From contig CM044315.1 in assembly GCA_024291935.2 (NCBI GenBank), forward strand, positions 75,002,385 through 75,066,384: a stretch of DNA of 64,000 nucleotides, in the 5' to 3' direction. This DNA is from Okapia johnstoni (Eukaryota; Chordata; Mammalia; Artiodactyla; Giraffidae). A model generated the notes under the pieces. That model was not told the DNA's origin, made no database searches, and worked only from the letters and a program-made list of their open reading frames with translations. This document shows, in pieces, positions 55,226 through 64,000 of this stretch; the first letter of the stretch is position 1, and each line of letters begins with the position of its first letter. The position numbers and the translations under genes were made by a program.

Positions 55226-55960
55226 GTTTGGTTACATAGTAGAATGCTTTGTTAAGAGTATTTAAAAATCACCAGAAGAGTGACTACTAGAATTATTATT
55301 CTCATTTATAGGAGTTAAACTTGGCCTTGCCTCAGCAGGACAAATAAGTAAAATCACCCATTTACATCCTGGAGGTTCAGTGGGACTTGGATTGAGCACT
55401 AGTTTTTCTGAATTTATTTGGTAATATTTCATGGGTGCTTTCCACTGAGCTCACAGATGGCTTGGGGAGGACGTGAGATGGATAAAGAGAATAAGGAAAT
55501 TGAAAGTAACAGTAGTATGCCTTTATTAGCTTCTAAAGCTCTATTCTTTTGGCATTCAAGTACTCATAGAGGTGGGAGAAGAGTCTGTGCAATCCACACA
55601 CAAATTGCTTGTTTCATACCTGAGAGTGATCAATGTGCTACATGTGTAAAAGAAAATGTGGCACTGTTATAAGCTTGGGGATATCTGTTTAGATGTAAAA
55701 ATGACAACCTTATGTCAAACAAATATGGCAAGGGTAGGCAATTGGGGTAGGCAACATACATGTGAAAATGTCACTACAAAGTTGTCACTTCAGTATTAAA
55801 GGGGTTAGTAGCTGGGGAATTTTTGAATTGTCTCAATTATTAGTAATTGTCCAGGTAACATTTTAATTAGCAAAAGGATTGGCTTAATGCTATAACTCTG
55901 ATACAGGAAATACTTATTCAAGTAATTCCAAAAGAAAAATTAGTTGATTTGGAAGAATGG
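55226..55960. other. Unassigned non-coding sequence
   Basis: No recognised repeat. The 84-codon frame at 55418-55672 is unrecognised and has no supporting context. Confidence 0.45.
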
Positions 55961-55964
55961 AACT

Positions 55965-56190
55965 AATATTTGATGACAACCTATTATTCACCAGACACTT
56001 GACTAAGTGTTTTATGTTACTTACTTTGTTTAATCCTTGAATTGTATGGCAATTCATTTTAATTTTCCCTATATGTAAGTGTGGAAATGGAACCTGAGAG
56101 AACACGTGTTTTTCTCAAGGTCACTTAGTAATAGAATTTGAATATAGGTCTGTCAAACTTCACTGCTTGTAATGTGTACCTTTTGATATC
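55965..56190 (-). mobile_element. MIR SINE (antisense)
   Basis: 'cagacacttgactaagtgtt', 'tgtggaaatggaacctgaga' and 'caaggtcacttagtaataga' fit antisense MIR. Confidence 0.75.
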
Positions 56191-57182
56191 TCTCTTACTT
56201 TATTTTCCCTTATTTTTCACTGTCTATGTCACTAAATTATAAAGTGATTTGAAGGCAAAACTAAATCTCATTAATTTATCAGATATTTTCTAAACATCTA
56301 CCATATGATAAGGGCATCATTGGATTGAGCCCTAATGTCTATATATACGGTTCATGCATGTAGATATGGAAGTATGATAGGAGGACATTTTATGTAATAA
56401 GAGTTGTTAAAAGAATATAGACTTTAGCCATCATAGAAGCCTGAATTTTGTCTCATCAAATATGCTTTCTGGTCGGGGGAGAAAACAGTGTATAATAAGT
56501 AAAACATGTCAGATGGTAAAAAGCACTATGGAGGAAAAAAATCAGGGATAGGTATTAGGGAATACCATGATGGAGAGTTACACTTTTTAAGCCGAGTATT
56601 AGCAGAAGATAACCACTGAGAAGGTGGAATTTGAAGAAAAATCTGAAGGAGATGAACCAGTCACATGGATATCTAGAGGAAGAAGAGCATATGGATTAGA
56701 AGGCCCAAGTGTAAAAACTTTGAGTAAGGGCATGACTGACATATATTAGGAAAGCAGGAAGAACAATTTGTGACTGAAAGAGTAAGTGAAGGGAAGATCG
56801 ATGGAAAATGAGAAAACGAGTCAAGATCATATTGGGTCCTGTGGGCCAATATGAGTACTTATAATAGGTGAGATGTGAAAAAATATTGAAGGGACATGAA
56901 CAGAAGAGCAGTACAATCTCTTGATTGTATGAATTGGCGTCTTTGTAGACAATGGACTTTAAGAGAGGAAATGATGAAACAGAAAAACCAGTTAGGAGGC
57001 AGTTGAAATCATCTTGATGAGAGATCACGGTGGTTTGGACCAGGGTACTAGCAGCAGAGAAGAGCACAGTCAGATTCTGGGAATATGTGAAACTATAATC
57101 ACCAGGTTTGCTGATAGATTGGATTTGGGATGTGAGAGAATGAGAAGCTGAGGATAACTTCAAAGTTTTTGGTCTGAACATT

Positions 57183-57628
57183 TGCACACGTATACATATA
57201 TACCCTCCCTCTTGGACCTCGCTGCCACCCCCTTATCCCACCCATCTAGGTCACCATAGAGCACTGAGCTGAACTCCCTGCACTATACAACAGGCTCCAA
57301 CTAGATTTTTATTTTATACATGGTAGTGTATATATGTCAACCCCAATATACCAATTCATCCCTTCCTTCTCGGCCCTGCTGTGTTCATGCATCCATTTTC
57401 TACATCTGTATCTCTGTTTCTACTCTGCAAATAGTGTATCTATACCATTTTTCTAGATTCCACAGATAAGCATTAATATACAGTATTTGTTTTTTTCTTT
57501 CTGACTTACTTCATTGTGTGTTATAGACTCTAGATCTATCCACATCTCTACAAATGAGCAATTTCATTTCTTTTAATGACTGAGTAATAGTCATTGTATA
57601 CATGTACCCCTTTATTCATTGAGATTGC
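57183..57628 (-). mobile_element. L1 3' end inside L2
   Basis: Antisense L1 3' region: 'tacacc'-type UTR blocks at the left ('gagcactgagctgaactccc', 'ctatacaacaggctcc'), then ORF2-end blocks ('tagattccacagataagcat', 'tatccacatctctacaaatg', 'aatgactgagtaatagtcat'). Truncated at about 57628. Confidence 0.75.
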
Positions 57629-57631
57629 TAT

Positions 57632-57709
57632 TGGGTTTGCCAAAAAGTTCATTTGGATTTCTCCAAAGACCCTACGGAAAAACCCAAATGAACTTTTTGG
57701 CAAACCAAA
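57632..57709 (+). ncRNA. Mariner-derived palindromic hairpin, mir-2284/2285-like
   Basis: The arms 57634-57664 and 57676-57706 pair over 31 bases with two A-C mismatches, around an 11-base loop. The arms start 'ggtttgccaaaaagttcatt' and end 'ctttttggcaaacc'. This is the short mariner-type palindrome of ruminants. From memory, the cattle microRNA family mir-2284/2285 derives from it, with mature forms resembling 'aaacccaaatgaactttttg' on the 3' arm. The hairpin is seen directly. Expression of this copy is inference. Confidence 0.6.
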
Positions 57710-58390
57710 AATTTTTAAGATGGGAAAGACTCTAGAAAGGACAAGTTGGAGAGGAAAGATCAGGAGGCAAGTTTTGAATATGTTTAATTTGAAATTTTAT
57801 TAGACATCAAAGTAGAGATGTTATGCAGGGATATGGATAAATTAATTTGGAGTTTAAACAAATTTCTGAGCTCTGTTATAAATTTGAGGACCATCAATGT
57901 ACACAAGTGGTATTTAAAGCTTTGTGAATGATTGAGGAGATTACTAAGGGAATGGGTATATTTTTAGAAGGGAAAGCATTTAGGGACTGAACCCTGAAAA
58001 GAAGATATTAGATATTAAAAGATGAAGAGAATCCTACAGAAGATTTTTGAGAAGCAGCATCCAGAGGAAAACCAAAAGAGTATAGTATGACCCAGCTAAG
58101 GACAGAGTGATCTGCTGTGCCAGATGCTACTATTAAGTCAGATAAATTGAGGAATTAATATTGATTATAGTATTTAGCAATGTAGAAGATAAGCAGGATC
58201 ATGACAAAGGGAATTTCAATGGAATGATGTGGTCAAAACCCAATTTAAGTTCAAGAGAACTGGTATCAGGATTAAATAATAGAATGAATATGAAGTTTAT
58301 GCCTGGCACATAGTACCAATATATAATATATACATTATATATATCAGACTCAAAGGCAGTGAAATAGGATATCAGTGGATATGTGTGTGT

Positions 58391-58522
58391 TGTCACTCAT
58401 CCGTGTCTGACTCTGCAATCCCATGATCTGTAAGCCTGCCAGGCTTCTCGGTCTATGGAGTTCTCCAGGAAAGAATACTGGAGTGGGTAGCCATTCCCTT
58501 CTCCAGGGGATCTTATCAACCC
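58391..58522 (-). mobile_element. Bov SINE fragment
   Basis: Antisense: 'tgtcactcatccgtgtctga', 'agaatactggagtgggtagc', ending 'gggatcttatcaaccc'. The tRNA-like head is mostly absent. Nested in or beside L2. Confidence 0.8.
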
Positions 58523-58600
58523 AAAGAACTGTTTAATTTTTGAGAGCTAATAAGCTGTTTAGATGATGGGAAACAGACTGAAGCCAGTTCATGGAGTGTC

Positions 58601-59377
58601 CAACTCAATAGTGGGATTTTTTTTTCTTTTCTAAGACCCATTGAATATTTGAGATCAGGAAAATGTTATGATAGAAACTGCTGGATTTTCTCATATATTC
58701 CCTAGTGCTTTGCACATAGGCAGAACTTAAAAAGCATTTATTGATTAAAATAATTTTTGCCTAAATAGCTTAAATAATTTATAAAAGAATATTGTGTTGT
58801 CCCAAACCAAATGATCTAAGTGCCCTTTCCTTACAAATTGTGCTGATACTCTGTGTTCGTTCTGTTATGCCTATGTTTTAGCTATTTTTCAGTATATTTT
58901 CTTTGGTACTTTATAAAGTTCAACATAAATCTCTGTGCTAGAATATTATTTGGCAGATTTCTCTAACATCAGACCATGACTACAAACTCTCAGGGCATAT
59001 CTGGCAGCTGTCTCATCTCTTCACATCTCTATATAATCCTTTAAAATCAGATACTGTACCATCCAATAATTCAGAGCAGTTTATGGGGATTATAAATTGA
59101 GACCATCTCCAACTTTTTGAAATATTTTGCTCTATGGACTTAAGAAGTTTTTCTTTTCCCAAAGCTCTTTAATGCCTAACTGTTTTGTCCCTTGCATATT
59201 TGTTTTTCTAGAAGTATAGTTTCTCATCTAGCTGGGTTTTCTGTCCCAGTATATTCCTAACCTTATCAACAGCTGGCAGAGACTTATATTGTCTCCTTTG
59301 CCTTCTTTGAAAGATGGAAAGGCAGCTTAACTTCTTTGTAGATTTATTGTGAGAGTAGGATTTTTAGGGGGAGCAGT
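58601..59377. other. Unassigned AT-rich non-coding sequence
   Basis: No recognised repeat, gene or RNA. Confidence 0.45.
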
Positions 59378-59522
59378 ATTATGTAGTAAAAAGAGCAATG
59401 GATTAGGAGTCACGAGACCCTGACTGTAACGTCAGCAATACCACTAGGCTATGGATGTATTGGGTGGCTTTATCCAAGGCACTTAACTCTTCTAGGTCTC
59501 AGATTTCTTATATGAAAACAAG
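59378..59522 (+). mobile_element. MIR SINE, cut by CHR-2
   Basis: 'gtagtaaaaagagcaatgga', 'caaggcacttaactcttcta' and 'gtctcagatttcttatatga' fit MIR. The 3' part after the CHR-2 insertion (about 59905) is barely recognisable. Confidence 0.65.
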
Positions 59523-59900
59523 GAGATCTTCCCTAGTGGCTCAGTGGTAAAGAATCCACCTTGCAATACAAGGGACACTGGTTCCATCCCTTGTTGAGGA
59601 AGATCCCACATGCCACGGAGCAGCTAAGCCTCTGTGCCACAACTACTGAGCCTATGCTCTAGAGCTTGTGAACTGCAACTACTGAGCCTTTGAACTGCAG
59701 TTGCTGAGCCTGTGTGCTACAACTACTGCAGCCCTCATGCCTAGAACCTTTACTCTGCCACAAAAGAAGCCATTGCAGTGAGAAGCCTGCACACTGTAAC
59801 AGAGAGTAGCCTTTGCTCAACATCCAGGGAAGGCCTACACACAGGGATGAAGAGCCACTACAGCCAAAAAATAAAATTAATGAATAAATCTTTAAAAAAA
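59523..59900 (+). mobile_element. CHR-2 SINE, near full length
   Basis: Head 'gatcttccctagtggctcag', B-box-like 'tggttccatcc', then 'gaagatcccacatgccacgg', the repeated 'caactactgagcc' blocks and a tail 'cagccaaaaaataaaattaa'. The repeated block gives several in-frame leucine/cysteine-rich antisense codons (59659-59925), which are not a gene. Confidence 0.9.
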
Positions 59901-59929
59901 GCAAGAGAATAGGATTAAATGCCATTTAT

Positions 59930-60180
59930 CCATTTATTCAATAAGTATTCTCTGAGTGATCTTTCTACATACCAGTGCCTATTAGGAATGCTAATATGAG
60001 TAAGATGTACTTTTCACCCTTAATGCACTTACATGATAGAGGTGAAGATAGGGGAAAAAACTACAAATGAATTATAAAAGATGAATACAAAAATGGGACT
60101 ATAGTGTAGCAGCACAGGTAGAGGGCAACTGGTGGGCGAGGATGATCAGAAAATATTTGCAAAAGAAAATAATCAAACTA
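59930..60180 (-). mobile_element. L2 LINE 3' end (antisense)
   Basis: 'ccatttattcaataagtatt', 'accagtgcctattaggaatg' and 'cttaatgcacttacatgata' follow the antisense L2 3' end. Confidence 0.55.
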
Positions 60181-60189
60181 AAGCTGAAT

Positions 60190-60717
60190 CTTTAAAAATG
60201 ATTTAGACTGGAATTCTCATATAGTATTGGTGGAACTGTAAATTGTTACAAAAAACCTGTAGAAAAATTGTAAAATTACTGCTAGACTATATATCTATAT
60301 CTAGCTTATGCTCTAGTACATAATGACAGTCTTCCAGTTCCAGAAATATGTACATTCTCCAAAAAGACATTTAAAAATATTCCTAGTGTCACTATTTGCA
60401 ATAATCAAAATCAGGAATTATTCTAATGGCTGTAAATAGTAGAGGATGAGATAGTTGGGTGGCATCACCAACTCAATGGGCATGGGTTTGGGTGGACTCA
60501 GGGAGTTGGTGATGGACAGGGAGGCCTGGCAAGCTGCGGTTCATGGGGTCGCAAAGAGTCGGACACGACTGAGCGACTGAACTGATGGGCAGTGCCTGGA
60601 AATGGGCTTCTGGAGTGTTGGTTTTGTTCTGTTTTTTGATCTGAAAGCGGTATATATGGCTCTGCTGATTTCTAAATAAATTCATGGTATGTATTTATAA
60701 TTTGTACACTTCTTTGT
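60190..60717 (+). mobile_element. Old L1 3' end, split by a BovB 3' end
   Basis: Late ORF2 at 60200-60440 ('gtattggtggaactgtaaat', 'caataatcaaaatcaggaat'), then 3' UTR at 60590-60717 ('gttctgttttttgatctgaa', 'tttataatttgtacactt'). A BovB tail (60441-60585) lies between. Confidence 0.65.
60441..60585 (+). mobile_element. BovB 3' tail, strongly 5'-truncated
   Basis: 'ggatgagatagttgggtggc', 'gttggtgatggacagggagg', ending 'gactgagcgactgaactg'. Only the last about 145 bases of BovB remain. 'atggctgt' and 'atgggcagt' on the two sides may be a decayed duplication. Confidence 0.88.
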
Positions 60718-60718
60718 A

Positions 60719-60935
60719 GGGCTTGCGAAGTGGCGCTCGGTGATAAAGAATCTGACTGCCAATTCAGGAGACACAAGAGACACAGACTTGATCCCTGGGT
60801 CAGGAAGATCCCCTGGAGTAGGAAATGGCAACCCGCTCCAGTATTCATGCCTGGAAAATCCCATGGACAGGGGAGCCTTGTGGGCTAAAGTCCATGAGGT
60901 CGCAAAGAGTTGGACATGACTGGGCTCACATATGC
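60719..60935 (+). mobile_element. Bov-tA SINE
   Basis: Head 'gggcttgcgaagtggcgctc', B-box 'acttgatccc', tail 'gagttggacatgactgggct'. Its end runs into a GT/CA microsatellite. Confidence 0.88.
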
Positions 60936-60937
60936 AT

Positions 60938-61015
60938 GCGCGTGTGTGTGTGTGCATGCTCACTCTCTCTCACACAGACACAGACACACACACACACAGA
61001 CACACACACACACAT
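60938..61015. repeat. GT/CT/CA compound microsatellite
   Basis: (GT)n at 60942-60954, a (CT)n-like stretch at 60960-60971, then (CA)n with GACA interruptions to 61013. It likely grew from the SINE tail. Confidence 0.9.
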
Positions 61016-62530
61016 TTCCTTGTATGTATAGTATAGTTTAAAACTTACTTACCCAAATGGTGGGGGTTAGTTAAGAAAGAACATGAACAAAAGGAGGAAG
61101 CCTTAAGGAATAATAATGTTTTCCATTTTCACATGCTGTGATTCTGATATTTATTTTTCACTCTTTCAATAAAAACTGTCCATGCCTACTATGTGATATG
61201 ATTACTAGTAAGCATTGTTGAAATGATAATAGAAATAAACTTCAGTTCTTTTCTTATACAATTAAGTGTTTTACTTATGGAATAAGACAAACAATTACAA
61301 CAACAAAGACAACTTTTGCTTAACTATGAGCTTTCTGCAGGGGCTATAGTTTACATAACTTTACCTTTCCATTTCCCAATCACAGAGCTTTTCATACAGG
61401 CATACACTTAATTTTGAATGAATGAGTTAGATCACAATCTATAACACACACACAAACACATACACACACACACACACACACAAAATAGAGACACTTACAA
61501 ATGTGCATGATTTCCAGAGATCAGAAGATTGAAGTGAGTTTGCCAAACCATAAAATCTTATTTCACACAGCACTTTAACTGAAGGCCTTTCAGAAACATC
61601 ACAGAAACTTTACAATTTTTCTGATATCTTTCTCCATATAGGATTAGTGAAAACAAATTATAAAATATTGAAAAGTAAATTGGTAAAATAATTTTTATAA
61701 TCAACAATTTGAGATGGTCTACTATATTGTATTTTTAAAAATGCTTTCTGGGAAATTAGGACAAAAGCAAGCTCAATTTTTAGGCTTTGGTAGTGAACTA
61801 TACTTTCTACTTATGTCCTGCATCTACTCCTTACCCAGATTCATTGATCTGTATTATCCAGTTTCTAGTATTCTATTCTATAGTCATAGTTTCCACCTCC
61901 AACAATATGACTGATACCTAAAAATCCACTGGGCAATTTAACTAGCATTCTTGTTATTTTCCATTTGCCCCTCCAGATGCACTCTCTGCTTTTTTCCACC
62001 CTGCACAGAGTCCCAAGAAGTTCACCTTTGTGCACTGAATCAGCAGGCTCCCTTACACTCTGGCTGGCAGTTGAGTGCTTGTGACTTGCATAAAATCATA
62101 ATGTAGGAGAAGAATGTTAGGAGTATTTATTCCTCTTCTCTTAAAGGCCATGTATACACTTTCCAGGTTTTGATAAGCGCTCTCTCCCCATGATCTATCA
62201 TGCCTAGAGGGCCTTAGTAAGCCTTCACATATGTGGGAGAAAGGTAACAGCTTTCTGTTCTTGCTCGGGCAGGGTGGCTTCATTATCCCTAGTTGGGTTT
62301 CCTTACCCTATTCTCACACTTTTAAATTCTTTCTTTATTACATTCTCCTTGTTTATCTTGTTTGAGTTCACCATCTGTTTCCAGCAAGTCCTTGAATGGT
62401 GTGTCATACTGGGTTTTGCTGTGGTTTTGGTTTGTTTTGCATACAGTGCCATGCCAGTCCAGCTCTTTCTTCAGGACCCAGATCAAGAGTCACCACCTCT
62501 GACCCAATTTCATTTCTTATATGGCTGAGA
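61016..62530. other. Mostly unassigned, with a CA microsatellite at 61443-61485
   Basis: No recognised repeat family apart from an interrupted (CA)n run at 61443-61485. The frames at 61714-61914, 62053-62283 and 62274-62528 have no recognisable products. No promoter or RNA gene is seen. Confidence 0.45.
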
Positions 62531-62534
62531 AATT

Positions 62535-63270
62535 GGGTTATTTATAGTGATGTGGATCAACCTAGAATCTGTCATACAGAGTGAAGTAAGTCAGAAAGAT
62601 AAAAGCAAATATCATATGTTTACGCACATATATGGAATCTAGAAAAATGGTACTGATGAACCTATTTGCATGGCAGTAATAGTGATGCAGACATAGAGAA
62701 TGGACTTGTGGACACATGGCAGGAAGGAGACAGGTAAACGAATTGAGAGAGTGGCACTGACATATACATACTGCTGCTGCTGCTGCTGCTGCGTCGCTTC
62801 AGTCGTGTCCAACTCTGTGTGACCCCATAGATGGCAGCCCACCAGGCTGTACCATCCCTGGGATTCTCCAGGCAAGAACACTGGAGTGGGTTGCCATTTC
62901 CTTCTCCAATGCATGAGAGTGAAAAGTGAAAAGTGAAAGTGAAGTCGCTCAGTCGTATCCGACTTGTAGCGACCCCATGGACTGCAGCCCACCAGGCTCC
63001 TCCATCCATGGGATTTTCCAGGCAAGAGTACTGGAGTGGGTTGCCATTGCCTTCTCCGGACATATACATACTACCGGGTATAAAATAGATAGCTAATGGG
63101 AGCTGCTGTATAGCACAGGGAGCTCAGCGATGACCTGGAGGGGTGGGATGGAGGGCATGGAAGGCTCAAGTGGGAGGGGATATATGTATACATAGAGTTG
63201 ATTAGTGTTGTGCAGCAGAAACCAACACAAGATTGTAAAGCAATTATACTCCAATTTAAAAAAACGTACA
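62535..63270 (+). mobile_element. Ruminant L1 3' end, interrupted by Bov-A2
   Basis: Late ORF2 to 3' UTR: 'gtgaagtaagtcagaaagat' near 62580, 'atatatggaatctagaaaaa', then after the SINE 'ctgctgtatagcacagggag' and 'gcaattatactccaattt' with an A-run at 63257-63264. 5'-truncated. Confidence 0.85.
62773..63058 (-). mobile_element. Bov-A2 SINE (dimer) in L1
   Basis: Antisense: a (GCT)n tail at the left, two Bov-A units and an 'aaaagtgaaaagtgaaagtg' linker. A perfect 14-bp duplication 'gacatatacatact' lies at 62759-62772 and 63059-63072. The 135- and 128-codon antisense frames here are SINE translations, not genes. Confidence 0.96.
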
Positions 63271-63274
63271 CCTC

Positions 63275-63470
63275 TGAAATATGAATTTTGGAGTCTGAGA
63301 AATCTAGAACTGAATTAAAATTCCAACACTTGCTAGCTGTGTTACTTTGGGTAAATTTTTTCATATTTTTGAACTTTAGTTATGTTATCTGTAAAATAAA
63401 AGGGTAATAACACCCCATGCAAAGGTGTTAGCTATTAAATAAGTTTGTTTTTGAAATCACCTAATGCTAG
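63275..63470 (+). mobile_element. MIR SINE
   Basis: 'ttggagtctgagaaatctag', 'acttgctagctgtgttactt' and 'tatctgtaaaataaaagggt' fit the MIR core. Confidence 0.8.
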
Positions 63471-63730
63471 ACAGGGTCTCAGTAAATATTCTTATCCCCT
63501 TTTCTGATAAACTTTATTCTATTTTACTTTATTTTCTGTTGCCATACATTTGTTTGCATGTTGCTTTGAATTTGTTTTACTCTAAAGGCTTTGCCTTTCT
63601 AAAACTACTCTAAATTTCTCAGGGTGATGAATCATAGAGATATACTAGAGATAAGTTAAAATTATGTGTTTTTAGAATTTATAAAAAATTTTAATTTTGC
63701 TATTATATTTAATTCTAACTCTGAAAAGGA

Positions 63731-63922
63731 AAAGTGAAAGTTGCTCAGTCATGTCAAACTCTTTGTGACCCTGTGGACTATACAGTCCATGGATTTCTCC
63801 AGGCCAGAATACTGGAGTGGGTATCCTTTGCCTTCTCCAACAGATCTCCCTAACCCAGGGATTGAACCCAGGTCTCCCACATTGCAGGTAGATTCTTTAC
63901 CAGCTGAGCCACAAGGGAAGCT
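63731..63922 (-). mobile_element. Bov-tA SINE
   Basis: Antisense: tail 'gtgaaagttgctcagtcatg' at the left, head 'agctgagccacaagggaagc' at the right. It matches the 25142-25335 element closely, suggesting the same subfamily. Confidence 0.92.
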
Positions 63923-64000
63923 CAAGAATATACTATTTCACTTATTTTGCAGATTAGGTAGCTGGAGGCATTGAGAAATTAATCATCTAGACCACAGAGC

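Larger units (their letters stand above)
56270..58600 (-). mobile_element. Long L2 LINE (RT to 3' end), interrupted three times
   Basis: Antisense L2 runs from its 3' end ('gtcagatggtaaaaagcact', 'agaaggtggaatttgaagaa') through the C-terminal ORF2 ('ttgctgatagattggatttg', about 57110) into the RT region at 57712-58376 ('gaaagatcaggaggcaagtt', 'gctgtgccagatgctactat'). An L1 3' end (57183-57628), a mariner-derived hairpin (57632-57709) and a SINE (58391-58522) break it. The antisense frame 56696-57187 is open for 163 codons across the C-terminal part. L2 is a long-dead CR1-clade LINE. Confidence 0.75.

Noticed and set aside
59640..59860. Repeated 'caactactgagcc' units that resemble a small array
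   Set aside because: This is the internal repetition of the CHR-2 SINE, not CRISPR or a satellite.
62639..63069. 128- and 135-codon antisense frames
   Set aside because: They are translations of a Bov-A2 SINE and L1 flank; the frame enters the (GCT)n tail as a serine/glutamine run.

Overview
This 64 kb window is non-coding DNA from a ruminant (Pecora, most likely cattle or a close bovid). The diagnosis rests on lineage-specific repeats: many BovB (RTE-clade LINE) copies, Bov-tA SINEs (tRNA-like head joined to a BovB-derived tail), dimeric Bov-A2 SINEs, CHR-type cetartiodactyl SINEs and ruminant L1 3' ends. I recognise no functional protein-coding gene, rRNA, functional tRNA, CpG-island promoter or CRISPR array. 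Every long reading frame that I can explain lies in a transposon or is antisense to one. The window is intergenic or a deep intron.

Layout. 1-1985 is mostly unassigned AT-rich sequence with weak L2/MIR traces. 1986-4904 holds two L1 ORF2 fragments with a SINE and a SINE tail. 4907-16975 is one old Tigger1 DNA transposon, still bounded by TA duplications, split into three pieces by younger insertions: a near-full-length BovB (6278-11285, itself holding a SINE and a second BovB) and a truncated L1 (about 11631-16312, itself holding a BovB with an L1-like leader, which holds two SINEs). 16978-21097 has L1 pieces, an inverted pair of BovB fragments, a CHR-2 SINE, a BovB 3' end and a 1.7 kb BovB. 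21100-29380 is quieter, with MIR, L2, L1, CHR-2 and several SINEs. 29567-32540 is a BovB block with a 5' inversion inside a MIR.

33480-35105 is an old L1 5'-type region carrying a small processed-pseudogene-like insertion. 35114-37472 has two head-to-tail BovB copies. 37473-38848 is L1 antisense. 38849-41526 has two antisense BovB copies, one with the longest reverse-transcriptase reading frame. 43090-45570 is an old L1 interrupted by BovB. 47130-50160 looks like a badly decayed class-I-like endogenous retrovirus. 52280-54441 has an unnamed old repeat, a CHR-type SINE, MIRs and a BovB. 56270-58600 is a long antisense L2 interrupted by an L1 3' end, a mariner-derived hairpin and a SINE. 59378-63924 has MIR, CHR-2, L2, L1, BovB and SINE copies plus CA/GT microsatellites.

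How the parts relate. BovB encodes an endonuclease and reverse transcriptase that also mobilise Bov-tA and Bov-A2, whose tails match the BovB 3' end. L1 is the likely source of the machinery for the poly(A)-tailed insert at 34127-34428. Every BovB reading frame here is truncated, frameshifted or mutated, so no copy looks autonomous. Target-site duplications read directly from the sequence give a relative insertion order: old L1/L2/MIR/Tigger1 first, then L1 3' ends and BovB, then Bov-tA and Bov-A2.
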